Source: Adineta steineri
Lineage: Eukaryota; Rotifera; Eurotatoria; Adinetida; Adinetidae
Direction: 5' to 3'
Assembly (NCBI GenBank): GCA_905250115.1
Contig: CAJNOI010000134.1
Coordinates: 116,525-180,524, forward strand
Length of the DNA stretch: 64,000 bases
The position numbers and the translations under genes are program-made. The notes under the pieces were generated by a model. It searched no databases and was not told the DNA's origin. It saw nothing but the letters and a program-made list of their open reading frames with translations. Positions 1-11,266 of the stretch are shown here, one piece after another. Positions within the stretch are counted from its first letter, which is position 1; the number at the start of each line of letters is the position of its first letter.

Positions 1-160
1 TTTTTTTCTTAATGAAGAAAAGTTTCTCAAATAAAAAAAATATTTTATAGATAAAAGTTTGGGATTAAATTCAAAAAGTTAAGATACGAATAAATTCTCT
101 CAGTGTATTTCTATATTAGAAAAATTTGAAATGAAAAAAGTTAAACTTAAGTTCTAATAG

Positions 161-551
161 TCTTGCAAACATAAATTGTCTGATTGTGTGTCCACAAGGT
201 CAAAAAAACATCGAAGACCAATTTTTCAGAAAAGACATTTCTGGAGGTATTTCGATGTGGGGACTTCATATGTGCGCCTCATTTGCTCAGGCGACTGAAG
301 GAGGGGTGGTATCAATTGGAAGAAATGACGTGGACTGATAGAGACCGAGTTTTTGAGTATTGCCTTTTTATGGGTATTCAAATATTCTCCTGCTTGCAGT
401 GCAGAGTGTGGCGATCATAAACTGTTGGCTTTTTTGCATATAAGATTACTAGCACTTCACTGATTTGTTAAAGATTATTTCCAGTAAATGTGAAGAGAAT
501 GCATTTCTACAAGAAAGAGCTAGGCGAGTCATCGGACGAGCGTTACTTGTA
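161..551 (+). repeat. Dispersed non-coding repeat R1, copy 1
   Basis: This stretch is alignable by eye with 8811-9464 and, at its two ends only, with 9713-9972. Shared landmarks are a start near GTCTTGCAAACATAAATTGT, an internal CATCGAA..TTTCGATG..GGACTTC block, and an end near GAGCGTTACTTGT. No matching terminal inverted repeats, target duplication or conserved reading frame is visible; the small open frame at 184-420 is not preserved in the other copies. It lies immediately upstream of the truncated NHL gene at 626. Probably a non-autonomous mobile element or a decayed fragment of one. Confidence 0.6.
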
Positions 552-625
552 TAGATTAAATTAAAATAACTTATTTATTTTTGTATTGTTGTAAAATAAA
601 ATAATTATATTTCCTTTCTATTAAG

Positions 626-1727
626 ATTCTTCTCAATCAAATCATTCAACAGTTAGTACAGCGACTAGATCAAAGAATCCAATAGCAACAAATCAAATAT
701 CAATTCAGTCTCAAATAAAGCTGCGTATGTTTTATGAAATAAATTAAAAAATCTCAATTGAACGATGAAATTATTTGAAATTAGTTTTTTTTGATTAAAA
801 AGAAAATCTTTTATTTTAGAGCTAACTCAAACAAAAAAGAATAAATTTCAACAGTTTGGAATTACTGTTGCTGGAGGAAATAGAAAAGGACAGGAATTAA
901 ATCAACTCTATTGGCCTGAAGGGATCTTTATTGATAATGAGAAATCAATTTATATTGCTGATTCCAAGAATCATCGTATTGTTAAATGGAAATTGAATTC
1001 AAATAAGGGTGAGATCATTGCAGGTGGAAATGGAAGAGGGAATCAAAATAATCAATTGAATTATCCAATAAATATAATTTATGATAAAGAAAATAATTCT
1101 TTTATTATTTCTGATTATGGAAGCAGACGAATATTTCGATATTTTGATCAAAATCAGACAAATCAACAAATTATTATTTCAAATATTAAATGTTTTGGTC
1201 TGACAATTGATAAAAATGGATTTATTTATGTTTGCGATTATGTAAATCATGAAGTCAAACGATGGAAACAAGGAGATTATGAAGGTGAATTAGTTGCAGG
1301 TGGAAATCGCCAAAGAAATCGTCTTAAACAACTTAATCAACCTATGTTTATCTTTATTGATGAATATGATTCTCTTTATATATCAGATCAGAACAATCAT
1401 CGTGTGATGAAATGGAAAAAAGGTGCAAAAGAAGGTGAAGTTGTTGCTGGTGGAAATGGTGAAGGGGATAGTCTCAAACAATTGTCTTATCCTGGAGATG
1501 TGATTGTTGATCATTTGGGTCAAATCTATGTGGCAGATTGTGATAATCATCGAATAATGCGTTGGTGTGAAGGAGATAAAGAAGGTGAAATTGTTGTTGG
1601 CGGAAATGGTTTAGGAAATCAATCAAATCAATTGAATCATCCCGCATGTTTATCATTTGATAATGAAGAAAATCTGTATGTTGTAGATCAATACAATCAT
1701 CGAATCCAAAAATATGAAAAAATTTGA
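626..1727 (+). CDS. NHL-repeat beta-propeller gene, 5'-truncated (NHL-1)
   Basis: Two exons can be read: 626-724 and 820-1727, joined by a 95-nt intron in phase 1. The first encodes a Ser/Thr/Gln-rich linker. The second is a run of about six NHL-type blades with the signature GGNGxGNxxNQLxxP, then LYVxDxxNHRxxxW, and ends in IQKYEKI. NHL propellers are protein-binding discs; nothing here shows catalysis. The upstream exon expected from the paralogue at 51014-52265 is not seen: repeat R1 ends about 75 bases upstream, so the gene has probably lost its 5' end. The exon start at 626 rests on an AG acceptor with the same phase as the paralogue. No signal peptide is visible. The propeller class is near certain; whether the locus is expressed is unknown. 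Confidence 0.75.
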
Positions 1728-2706
1728 AATTCAAAATAATTTTAGTTTGATAAAGTTTCAATTTTTGTTTTTAAAAATAAATCAAAACATTAATTTATGA
1801 AAAATCTTCAACAAAAATAAATAAAATGAATTAATTTGTTTTTCATTTTTAGAAGAAAAATAAATAAGTATTTTGTTAGTTTTAGTTTTAAATTAGAAAG
1901 TAAAATGAATAAAATAATTCGGATAGAATTTGTGTTAAATGAATCAAATTAGAAGATATTGAAAGAAAATCCAATTATTAGAAAAAATTTAATTTTTATA
2001 GTAAAATCAAATAAGATATTTTTCAAATTGAGAAAAACATTTAAATCATTAAACAAAAACTTCTAAATAGAAATAAATTGTTTTTTTATTAGATTTATTT
2101 TTGTGATTCTATGGTTTATTGAGAGAAGAAAAAAGATAAATAAGAATACTATCTATCAAAATGGAAAAATTAGATTAAGAAAATCGTTTTTTTTAGAAGA
2201 AAAAATTATTTTTACATTCAAATATTAAAAATAAAATAATACATTAAAATGAAAATAAACAAAAGATGAGATTTGTTTTATTTTATTCAAAAATCAAAAC
2301 TGAATAAAAAAAATAAATTCGCAATTTTGATTGTTGAATAAAAATTTTCTCGTTTATTTAACTAAATCTTTTTTTATCAAACAGGAAAATTTAGAAATAA
2401 AATAAAAATTCTTTTCGTGAGGTTTTATTAAATTGTTTTTTGACTTTTCTCCTTGGAAAAGAAAACGATTTTTAACTAATCAAAATTTTGATTTGTTATT
2501 AAAATATTTAAATCTATTTCTAAAATTTAAATAAAAAGAAAAACAAACAGAATATATTTTATAGTTCCATTAATTAACAAAATGTTTCATCTAGTTTGAT
2601 TAAAATAATGAAGAAAAATTGAATGATTTTTCTATTATATTGATAGATAAGAGAAAATAAAAAAAATCTCTCAATTAAACTATTATTTAACAAATCATTA
2701 AATATT
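626..2706 (+). repeat. Inverted segmental duplication, left arm
   Basis: The segment matches the reverse complement of 50460-52265, through the NHL exons and about 1 kb of AT-rich 3' flank. Examples in the flank are the blocks ending in AAATCTCTCAATTAAAC..ATTATTTA and the GTTTATTGAGA..AGAAG region. The left copy has an extra AT-rich stretch at about 2280-2510. On both sides the similarity stops next to a G-rich hairpin element (2707 here, 50389-50459 there). Confidence 0.75.
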
Positions 2707-2753
2707 TTGAGGATGTAGGTATGAGTATACTGACCTCAACACGCTCACGCCCA
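2707..2753. repeat. G-rich/C-rich hairpin element (degenerate)
   Basis: The left arm reads TTGAGGATGTAGGTATGAGT and the right arm CTCAACACGCTCACGCCC, a decayed member of the hairpin family described in the findings. It sits where the inverted duplication loses similarity. Confidence 0.5.
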
Positions 2754-3277
2754 TAATAGCCCTAAGATAGCTAACTCCGAAGATCGAAAGAAGATTAAGG
2801 TGAGAAGAACAGACGTGAGTTTTATTGTGAAATCTTCAGCTATAAATAGTTCACATTTAAGAAGATGATGAAATGAACGAGAAGACATCACCAGATGATG
2901 GTGTAACAAAATGTTGCAATGAAAGGTATGAAGAGAAAACCATGATGACTCAATGACAAATATATGTAAACATAATCTATAAAAAACATCGTCCGTTCTT
3001 TATAATACTTTATGTATTCATACGTCTAAGCATTCAATAACAACCATGTGTTCGTAACCTCGAACAGTGTCCTGCGTTTTGCATCGTACTTTGAATACAT
3101 TGAATACACTGAATACGCACATTCGACTCGTGTGAGTCATACACATTGTGCACGCCTCCTTGTAAAAGGTAAACAAAAAAGTAAACTTATATACATAGGA
3201 TTTTTTTCTTTTCTTGTAACTCTCAATTGCGACGTATTTATTTTAATAAAAAAAATTGTTTAGAATCATTAATTACT
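2754..3277. other. Intergenic, upstream of the glycosyltransferase
   Basis: No gene or repeat is recognised. A short open frame at 3048-3263 has no recognisable protein features and overlaps the promoter side of the next gene. Confidence 0.5.
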
Positions 3278-4927
3278 ATGATGCTAAATTATGTGATGTT
3301 TATTTGGTTATTAACATTGATTTCCCAATCATTTTGCTTAAACTGTTTATTCATTAGTGATGGAGGTGCAGGACACGTCATTCCTGTTTTCGAATTGGCA
3401 AAAGCATTCAAAAATCATAATATTACGTTTCTTACTGATCAATTGACTCAAGCTTATATCGACTTGAATTCTTATTCTTCTCCTTCATTTCGTATAATCT
3501 ATACGAATGATTCTCTTCATGCATTGTTGGACGAGAAAAATCGTGAGCAGGAAATCATGCTTGCTATGACTAATCGTTTGTTATTAGATGCAGTTCCCGA
3601 CATAGTACCAGTGTTTGGTGAGAGGATCATACCCTTATTGAGCAAAATAATCGATATTTTGATGCATGAACGTTTTGATGTAATTGTAGCTGGTAAATTC
3701 GTCTTTGGAGTTTCTCTCTTGTGTGATAGAATCCAGACACCTTGTGTAATCCAGAGCCCGGCATTGGACCCTGATATGTTAGATTTTAATCTACCAAATA
3801 CCTTCTCACTGCTAACATCCAAAGACTTAACTCAGTTTCGATACCGAATTTACAATGTACTTTTCAGTATGCGTATCATAACGAAGGTTGTACCAAAACT
3901 GATTCCGGCATTGTACAAATTATTTCACTCTCTACCACAAATATCCGGAGAATTTGAAGATATTTTTACATTAAAGAATCTTTTGTCTTCAAAATCAAAG
4001 AGCTTGAATCTCATCAGTATGCCGGCATCGTTCTTTACACCATTATATTCTCATCATTATAGCAAATATCTAGGCGCATTTATAGATGAAATACCGATTA
4101 CTAATACTAACAACGATCTTACTAGATGGATTCAGTCAAAACCAGATAGCACGATTGTGTACAGTGCTTTTGGTAGTACTTCTATTATTCCCTATGAGCG
4201 TATGTATAATTTAATTAATGGTTTGGCTAATTTTCTTCTGGAAGAAGATGATAGTTCTATACTATTGGCATTTCGCAATGTAAATTATGATACATATCAA
4301 ACAGTATTAGCGAATTTAAACGACGATGAATTTCGTAAAATCTTGAAAAATGAAGATCGAGTGAGAATCGAAAATGGATTTGTACAACAGAAATGGATTT
4401 TACAACAGAATCAAATCAAAATCTTCTTAAGTCATTGTGGAATGGGCTCTGCTTTAGAAGCATTATACTACAGCAAACCTTTACTATGCATGCCTTTCTG
4501 TTTAGACCAGTTCTCTAACGCAATCGCCATCGATAATCTAGATGTTGGACAATCATTGTTCGTACCACCATCTCTCTGGCAATCTTTGATAAAACCTTAT
4601 GACTTTGCTAAATACACTTTCACAGCTGCGAGTGTGACAAATAAATTGTTGGCTATGTGGTCAAATGTATTATACAAAGAAGCAGCTGGACGCATGTCAT
4701 TGGAAATGAAATATGCTGGTGGTGTGAAGCAAGCCGTGAAAGAAATAGAATTTTTTGTTCATCTCGGTGGTGATCTAAATCGTTTTGAACCATTTTCAAG
4801 TACATTACCATTTTATCAACGATATATGTTTGATCTACTGTTTGTATTCATTGTTTTACCGGGAACAACCTTCTTATACGTCTGCTTTAAATGTTGTAAG
4901 CGACGACAAAAATCAAAAATAGATTGA
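3278..4927 (+). CDS. UDP-glucuronosyl/glucosyltransferase (GT1 family), membrane-anchored
   Basis: Single-exon gene of 549 residues, the usual length of animal UGTs. It would transfer a sugar from a UDP-sugar to small lipophilic acceptors on the lumenal face of the ER. The start is taken at the first Met of the MMLNYVMF signal peptide, since the in-frame extension to 3227 is basic and would spoil a signal sequence. After cleavage follows the typical LFISDGGAGHVIPVFELAKA opening with the catalytic-type His. The donor-binding signature lies at about residues 385-440: FVQQKWILQQ, then FLSHCGMGSALEALYYSKP, then PFCLDQFSNA. Near the C-terminus is a hydrophobic span (FDLLFVFIVLPGTTFLYVCF) and a short lysine/arginine-rich cytosolic tail, as in ER-retained UGTs. 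HCG replaces the common HGG of the family. Substrate cannot be told. Confidence 0.93.
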   Translation: MMLNYVMFIWLLTLISQSFCLNCLFISDGGAGHVIPVFELAKAFKNHNITFLTDQLTQAYIDLNSYSSPSFRIIYTNDSLHALLDEKNREQEIMLAMTNRLLLDAVPDIVPVFGERIIPLLSKIIDILMHERFDVIVAGKFVFGVSLLCDRIQTPCVIQSPALDPDMLDFNLPNTFSLLTSKDLTQFRYRIYNVLFSMRIITKVVPKLIPALYKLFHSLPQISGEFEDIFTLKNLLSSKSKSLNLISMPASFFTPLYSHHYSKYLGAFIDEIPITNTNNDLTRWIQSKPDSTIVYSAFGSTSIIPYERMYNLINGLANFLLEEDDSSILLAFRNVNYDTYQTVLANLNDDEFRKILKNEDRVRIENGFVQQKWILQQNQIKIFLSHCGMGSALEALYYSKPLLCMPFCLDQFSNAIAIDNLDVGQSLFVPPSLWQSLIKPYDFAKYTFTAASVTNKLLAMWSNVLYKEAAGRMSLEMKYAGGVKQAVKEIEFFVHLGGDLNRFEPFSSTLPFYQRYMFDLLFVFIVLPGTTFLYVCFKCCKRRQKSKID

Positions 4928-5037
4928 TGAACATTGTTTTTTGATCACGTATATGTATTTTTTAGCTATTTGAAAATATATTCTATGCAAATCAAAGCTC
5001 AATATAAAATGAAAGAGGTTATATTAATGCCATCCAT

Positions 5038-5100
5038 GAGGGTGTGGGTGTGAGTATGGGCATATGTATCTTCTTTATTCACATTCATCCTACACCCACA
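5038..5100. repeat. G-rich/C-rich hairpin element
   Basis: Left arm GAGGGTGTGGGTGTGAGTATGG and right arm CATTCATCCTACACCCACA flank a spacer of about 20 bp. It is about 110 bp downstream of the UGT stop codon. Confidence 0.7.
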
Positions 5101-5664
5101 AGAATGAAGAAGAAAAAGAAGAATTTTTATGCGTTCTTATTTATTTACATCATATCATACGCTATTAATAATTTATGCAGTACATCATCATAAAAGTTTG
5201 ACTTTAAATATTATACCTTATTCTTTTTTCTTCATCTATCATATTAATGTAGTAGACATAAACAAAGAAAAAAGATTGACTATCAGTGAAGACGCAAGAA
5301 AATACACCGCATTTTGCGCAAGGGGAAAAGGCAAAAATATTTCTATTTATACTAACAGAATACAATCGGGAAGGAATTTGATATTTATCGATTACAAAAA
5401 GTTTAAATATTTCCGAAATTCTTATAAATTCAAAAAGAAAAACAAATTCTGCATCGATTGAGTCTATTTATGACAAAACTTACTTCGATAATGAAGCACA
5501 TTTATATTCAAAACTGAGTTTGTGGACTTTTAGAAAATGCTTTATATTCTTGTCATTACTAGAATTGTACTGAAAAAATGTGGTATGCGTAATCAATGCA
5601 CTTCGACCGAACTATAGGTACTTCTAATAGAACGCTGACAAAAAATTGAATTCTAGTAAAGAAT

Positions 5665-5734
5665 CTTGAGGGTGTGGGTGAAAATGTGACTGATAGATCG
5701 ATATCTCATTCACAAAATCATACCCATACCTCAA
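5665..5734. repeat. G-rich/C-rich hairpin element
   Basis: The left arm CTTGAGGGTGTGGGTGAAAA is the family consensus. The right arm is ATCATACCCATACCTCAAAA. Confidence 0.75.
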
Positions 5735-6095
5735 AATTATAGATGTGCATAATTGTTTCCATCATTTTTATCTTCTTCACAAAAAATGCATACTCTTGTT
5801 AATAAGTTGGTATAACTGATAGAACTGTTTTCGGTAGCACAGCATCGACTAAGTCACATGATAAAATTATTGCATATTTTTCTTTATTTGTTCAAAACAT
5901 TTATTTTATTAGTTGATTTCATGTAACTGAATATTTGGGTTACTTATCACACATTCTCATATAGTTGGTAGTGCAAATGATGGTGCTCAGAACTGATTAA
6001 TTATACATTTGACAAAATATGTCTAAAGACAATCAACCACTTAATCGAGTTTTTTATTAATGATAATAAAACTATTTATATTATTGGATAAATGA

Positions 6096-7697
6096 TCAGT
6101 TAAGTCTTGAGAGTGTGGGATTACGTGTTGTTGCTTGATCGTTTTGGATAAGTTGCCATTTCTTCGATAGTTTCAACCATGGTAGTTCTTTTGTATCAGG
6201 AGATGATTGGATTTGTTCGCCTTTCGAAATAAGTTCTACAAGCTGATGCCACATGGTGATTGCTTGTTGTTGTACATCCGTGCCCTATGTTTGATACTAA
6301 ATAGGACTTATGAAAAAAACAAAAACACCCTTACCCAGCACCATGCTTCAAATGATTCATCCGACCATAGATCAGGATTGCAATCTCCTTTGCCTTTATT
6401 GCGTATCAGATCGTCTCGCTCTTCTTGCTGTTTTCCATCATGTAGATGTAAAGTTTGACGCAGATGAACTGCAGAAGTCTGTATGATCTCAGCTCGTTCT
6501 TTGCGCAATAGTTCATATACTTTTAATGCTGTATTAATTTGATTTTTGTTGTCGATCATAGCAAGCGAGATGGCCAGAACAGCTGCATCTTCCACAGCTT
6601 GAGCTGCGCCTTGAGCGATATATGGTAGCATTGGATGTGCTGCGTCACCTAAGAGTGCCACATTGCCTTCAATCCATGTAATTAATGGATTACAATCGTA
6701 CAGATTCCATTCTATTATTTCTCCGTCTGGCACGTAATCAAGTAATTTCTTGATTCGAGGTGCCCAATCTTTATAAAATTTGACTATTTCTTTCTTATCT
6801 GATTTGTTTGTCCACGATTCATGTACAGATGGCTTTTTAGGATGAATGAAAACCACATTAAGAAATGTGTTATTCCGAATTGGATAGGCAACAATATGTC
6901 CATCAGGACCTATCCATCGAAATGCAATTTGATTGTCAAGCATTTCGATCAGATCAATATCTTTACTTTTATATATTTGCTCAGCAGGAATTAGAATTCT
7001 CCATGCTGCATCGCCTGTGTCCCTTAATCTGTCTTTTTTTCCATGCATCATTAATATTTTCTTGCGACTAATGGATTTGATACCATCCGCTGCAATGATC
7101 ACATCTTTCTTGATCCAATTAGAACAACGTTCAATTTTTATACGAGTATTCTTGAAATCGATGTCTTGAACACGCGATCCTAATTCGATGTGAATACCTG
7201 CAGCTTCAACTTCTTCTCTCAAGACTTTTTGGATATCGCCTCGATGAACAGTCACCATTGAAGCGCCATAAACTTTTTCAGCGTTACTTAACGATATTCG
7301 AGAGAGTTCGCTATCGTCAGCATATCGTCGAAGCAAAAGTTCTTTAAGAGTAACACCTTTGAGATGTACCGGATCGTAGATCCCCCAACGATCCAAGATT
7401 CGAAACATATTAGGTCCAAGTTGAATACCTGCACCAATCTATCATATTGTAAATCAAAAAACGAATAGAAAATATAAACCATATAATAAGACAGACTGAC
7501 CTCTTTTAGTTCGGATACACCTTCATAGATCGTCACCGACATACCAGCTCTATTACAAGCCTATTTTAATCATGATAGCAAAAATATGAAACATTTATTG
7601 AAAGACTTACCAAAGCTGCAGAAAGACCTCCAATACCAGCTCCCATAATGGCTATGTCCAGAGAAATTTTTGCTTTGAGATTGTCACATGAAAACAT
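6096..7697 (-). CDS. FAD-dependent aromatic monooxygenase (salicylate hydroxylase-like)
   Basis: Four exons read on the minus strand: 7697-7611, 7560-7501, 7438-6335 and 6284-6096, with introns of 50-62 nt that all fit GT..AG and keep the frame, giving 479 residues. The FAD-binding GxGxxG lies at residues 19-24 (MGAGIGGLSAAL). The NAD(P)H/FAD DG motif is IAADGIKS. The GD motif is LLGDAAHPMLPYIAQGA. Together these define class A flavoprotein hydroxylases, which use NAD(P)H and O2 to hydroxylate aromatic rings. The 5' start is the only in-frame Met before the dinucleotide fold. The C-terminus continues past a donor after WCW into an exon starting GTDVQQQ and ending at TGA 6096-6098. Substrate is not predictable. 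Closest relatives of this type are mostly bacterial and fungal, so horizontal origin is possible; the introns show it is now a eukaryotic gene. Confidence 0.9.
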
Positions 7698-7774
7698 CGC
7701 CGAAGTTATGAACGTTCCACTTTAGCAAATAATACTGGAAATTACCTATATCAATTAAATCAAATAAGATTTAT

Positions 7775-7798
7775 TGTGTGTGTGTGTGTGTGTGTGTG
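7775..7798. repeat. (TG)12 microsatellite
   Basis: Twelve uninterrupted TG units lie about 80 bp upstream of the monooxygenase start codon on the minus strand. Confidence 0.95.
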
Positions 7799-8620
7799 GT
7801 TTCATTTAAATTAATAAAATAGAAAAAATAGTTCTTTTCTTCGAGCACCTTCTCGTTTCGCGGATCCTCTTTTAGAATAATAAATTACTTACAGTTGTTG
7901 AATTAGCGTAAACAATAACACTATATGTTTCAGTTTTTAACAAGTATTATTTCTGAAGATCAGAAGTATTGTGCAATTCAAATATTCGTCTAATTTTATC
8001 AATCTAAAATAGAGAAAAAAACAGTTCGGATTTATGACAGACTAATGTTAATGTTCATCTTCTATTCTATCATATATTTAAAGAAAGAAAACAAGATGAA
8101 CAGGAGAGAAAAGGAAAGTGTATTAGAAGTGGCTGACCGAGTGAGTGACCTATAATACGTTCGCATAACTATTTATAGATGCATACGAAGAGAACAAAGA
8201 GAAAGAAAATGAAGAGAAAGAAAGAGATAAATGATGGACGAATCAGAATTAGTCACAGGTTTATCTCTGTTTTGACAGCATCGAATATAAGTCTTCATTC
8301 GTAACCTCCTCTGAATAACAATTTGTAAACCTTAAAATATTGATTAAGCTACAGCGGAATATTATTTTACATGGTAGCTTAGAAATATCATATACGAAAT
8401 ATAATGAGCTGAACTGCTTCACGTGTCGATTTTTTTACATGAACGAAAAAGAAAAATTCAATCAAGCATGAATATATAACCAAAGAATTAGTAGCGTTTA
8501 TAATATTGTTAGACGCTGATGTACATCATCTTCTCTTTCTCTCTACACATGTATATCTTTTCTTTTCTACTCTCCTCACATATGTGTACATATGTTCACA
8601 TATATTAATTGTCTATGGTT

Positions 8621-8689
8621 CTTAAGGGTATGGGTGAGTGTGCGTATGAATACGATATAAATATGATACGCACACCCAAACCTAACCTG
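8621..8689. repeat. G-rich/C-rich hairpin element with 10-bp perfect inner arms
   Basis: The left arm is CTTAAGGGTATGGGTGAGTG followed by TGCGTAT. The right arm is ATACGCACACCCAAACCT. The inner arms GTGTGCGTAT and ATACGCACAC pair perfectly. Confidence 0.75.
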
Positions 8690-8810
8690 ACACGTTCTAT
8701 TTCATCGAATTTACATGCCAACTACAATATACATATATTTTATTATTCTAATTTCAAAATTGAGTTACGTATAATAATACAGAATTTTTTCGACGTTTTT
8801 CTCTTTTTCG

Positions 8811-9464
8811 TAGAGGAGAGTCTTGCAAATATAAGTTGTCTGCTTGCTTGCTTGATTGATTGTGTGTCCGCAGAGTAAAAAAAACATCGAAAACCGATTT
8901 TCAAGATAACACATTTCTATAGGTAATTCGATGCGAGGACTTCGAATCAGAGGTCTTGAGGGTGTGGGTAGGTGAAAGATCAAGAAAACATCGAAACCCG
9001 TTTTTTAGGAAAAGACAGTTGTTGAGATATTTCGATGCTGGGACTTCGAATGTGGGCCACATTTGCTCAGACTACTGAAGGGAGGCGAGGGGAGGGCGGA
9101 GTTTGAATTGGAAAAAGTGGTGTTGACTAATAGAGATCCACGTTTTGTATAATGCTTTTTTACAGGTATCCAAATATTCCCCTGGTTATAGTGCAGAGTA
9201 TGGCGACAATAATCGGCTGGCTTTCTTGCGTATAAGAATACTAACACTTCACTTATTCATTAAAGACTAGTTCGAGAAGCCACTGATGCCGACAGCTCTT
9301 ATATGTTTTGATCTGCGTTTACCGCTGAATAGGACGCGGCTATTTGCTAAGAGTAAGGAACAACAAACGAGAGCAAGGTTTTCAATTGTTTTTCCAGTAA
9401 ATATGAAGAAGGTGCATTTCTATGAGAAAGAGCTAAGCTAGTCTTCGGACAAGCGTTACTTGTT
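8811..9464 (+). repeat. Dispersed non-coding repeat R1, copy 2 (with internal duplication)
   Basis: Longest of the three R1 copies. The block CATCGAA..TTCGATG..GGACTTCGAA occurs twice, at about 8885-8945 and 8990-9050. Between them is a single G-rich arm at 8953-8976 (CTTGAGGGTGTGGGTAGGTG). It also contains about 110 bp (near 9270-9390) that copy 1 lacks. Ends match copy 1. No coding capacity is conserved. Confidence 0.65.
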
Positions 9465-9712
9465 ATATTGTAGATAACAAAAGCCCCAGTAGTAATACTG
9501 GAAATCAACCAACAGAATCGATATCGTCAACAGAACAAAACGTCGATATTCTAGAAACAAAATGAATAGTTTTCAATGAAAACTTTTCATGATAACGTCA
9601 ATCAAAAATTTAAACTTGTGATATTTTGATGACTCATTATATTCTACCTATTGGGAAAAAAAGTTAGTCTGAATGCTAGATATTTTGTATGATTTTTCTG
9701 TGAACATTTAAG

Positions 9713-9972
9713 TATCTTTCTCGTAGAGAAGAGTCCAGTAAACATAAATTGTCTGATTGATGGTGTGTCCGCACTTCACTGATTGGTCCAAAAATTAAGT
9801 AAAAATATAAAATGAATTTGTTTATAAAGGTTGACCAAACAATTATGAAGATCATGCAATTCAAAGCTGAAGTCAGTTTGGAAATTTTTTATATACAGTT
9901 TACTGGTAGCGAAGACGTATCAGTTCTACGAGAAAGAGCTGAGCGAGTGTCCAGACGAGCGTTACTTGTTAA
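9713..9972 (+). repeat. Dispersed non-coding repeat R1, copy 3 (internally deleted)
   Basis: The left end (CTCGTAGAGAAGAGTCCAGT, then CATAAATTGTCTGATTG) and the right end (TACGAGAAAGAGCTGAGCGA, then GACGAGCGTTACTTGT) match copies 1 and 2. The middle is replaced by unrelated AT-rich sequence. The open frame at 9812-10060 lies across it and is a by-product. Confidence 0.55.
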
Positions 9973-10734
9973 AATAATCATATTTTTAATCATTCAAAAA
10001 TTTCTCTTCTATTTCGTACTAATGTCGATTATCTCTCATATTCGAAATAACGACACATAAATACCAATTCATTCTTTTTCTCTGTAAATAAAAAAATAGA
10101 CTTAAATATTATTTTCTTATTTATATATATTTCAATCTCAGTTAAATTATCTAACTAACTACCATATATACATCTTGTTATACAGATAACATATCGATAT
10201 TAATAAAATTTTCTTCTTCATCCAAAGATCAACCTTAACTTTGAAGAAATTCTTTATGAATTTTGAAAAGACGATTTCTTTCGATTGCTTTTACTAGTCA
10301 GTTGTTAAACACTTTATTCATATATCATTCTACGGATGAAATATTTCACCGTTAGTCTCACATAGAATTAAAAAAAAATTTATCGTAATGTTTTATTCTT
10401 CTTTTTTATTCTTTTGCAAATACAAAATCATGAAAACATTATTCAATAAATTTTGATGGTTGATGATCTAAAAAAACGAACTTCTTTTTTTATAAAGAAT
10501 TGTAAAATTCTTTGAACAAACCTTCAACCAAAAACTCTTTGCAGTATTTATTGATATTGTGAATTTGAAGAGTTTTCATGAGTGAAGTGTATATTGTTTT
10601 GCCATTTAATTTCTCTTCAATTCCTATGCAAAGCTGAACCGTGCGCGCATCATGATTATGTGCTATATACAATCAAATTGTTTTTGGTCAATGCTGAAAC
10701 ATTTTTAACAAAAATAATTGAATATTAAATTCTT
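9973..10734. other. Intergenic, AT-rich
   Basis: No gene, RNA or repeat is recognised. Confidence 0.5.
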
Positions 10735-11215
10735 CCCAGGCCAAACAATCCGATCGAGGACCGACCGATTCCGGAGTTTTCATGGAAGCAGTATTCCGCG
10801 CCGAAATTCATCAGAACTTTCTTCCATCTTCCCCGCCATATTCCACTGGAAGCGTTCGGAGATGAATTTCGAGATTTTCCACTACCATTCGCCGAACAGG
10901 AACCGCAACGGAAACAGTCGATTAAGATGTGAATTTCAAAGGAATGTATCCTGCATGTTCCGACTCAATTCCTGCCACCGTGTTCCCTTCAAATCCAGCA
11001 CCCGAAACACATTAAACCCAATACCACTCATTTTATGCGAGTTCCTTCACCATATATCCTGAGACCGAGTGGAAAAAACAATATCGATTGTGCGCAAATC
11101 AACATAGGATATTCCAGCTCCCGATTCGCCTAGAAACTGATTCCAAGTAGAACTCGACGAGCTCTATCCACTGCACTAACTATCTTTTCCATTAGATCCC
11201 TCTTACCCCCTCCTC
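10735..11215. other. GC-rich island of unknown origin
   Basis: The base composition differs sharply from the AT-rich surroundings, starting near CCAGGCCAAACAATCC and ending in a C-rich run (CCCCCTCCTCCCCCCCCTG). The open frame 10718-11062 is rich in Arg/Ser/Asn with no domain and starts outside the island, so it is not called a gene. No terminal repeats are seen. It could be a fragment of a mobile element or foreign insertion, or the remains of an exon. Confidence 0.4.
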
Positions 11216-11266
11216 CCCCCCCTGAAATGCGAAATACCACTAAAAATCGAAAAAAAAAGAAAAACC

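Larger units (their letters stand above)
4928..6095. other. Intergenic between UGT and FAD monooxygenase
   Basis: It contains two hairpin elements, listed separately. The open frame at 5129-5461 encodes a low-complexity Lys/Tyr/Ile-rich peptide with no domain and is probably chance. Nothing else is recognised. Confidence 0.5.
7698..8810. other. Intergenic with microsatellite and hairpin
   Basis: It holds the TG microsatellite and one hairpin element. The overlapping small open frames near 8609-8983 cross the hairpin or the repeat and are not credible genes. Confidence 0.5.

Noticed and set aside
161-551. R1 repeat as a protein gene (open frame 184-420)
   Set aside because: The frame is destroyed in the other two copies; the repeat is non-coding.
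993-993. Met at 993 as start of NHL-1
   Set aside because: The propeller frame is open upstream to the acceptor at 819 and includes a complete first blade, so this Met is internal.
5129-5461. 110-residue open frame
   Set aside because: Low-complexity Ile/Lys/Tyr/Phe composition, no signal or domain, expected by chance in AT-rich DNA.
6099-6125. A CTTGAGAGTGTGGGATTACG stretch resembling a hairpin left arm
   Set aside because: It is the coding 3' end of the FAD monooxygenase (residues ..NPTLSRLN); no right arm follows.
10718-11062. 114-residue open frame over the GC-rich island
   Set aside because: Starts outside the island, Arg/Ser/Asn-rich without domain; the open frame reflects high GC, not coding.
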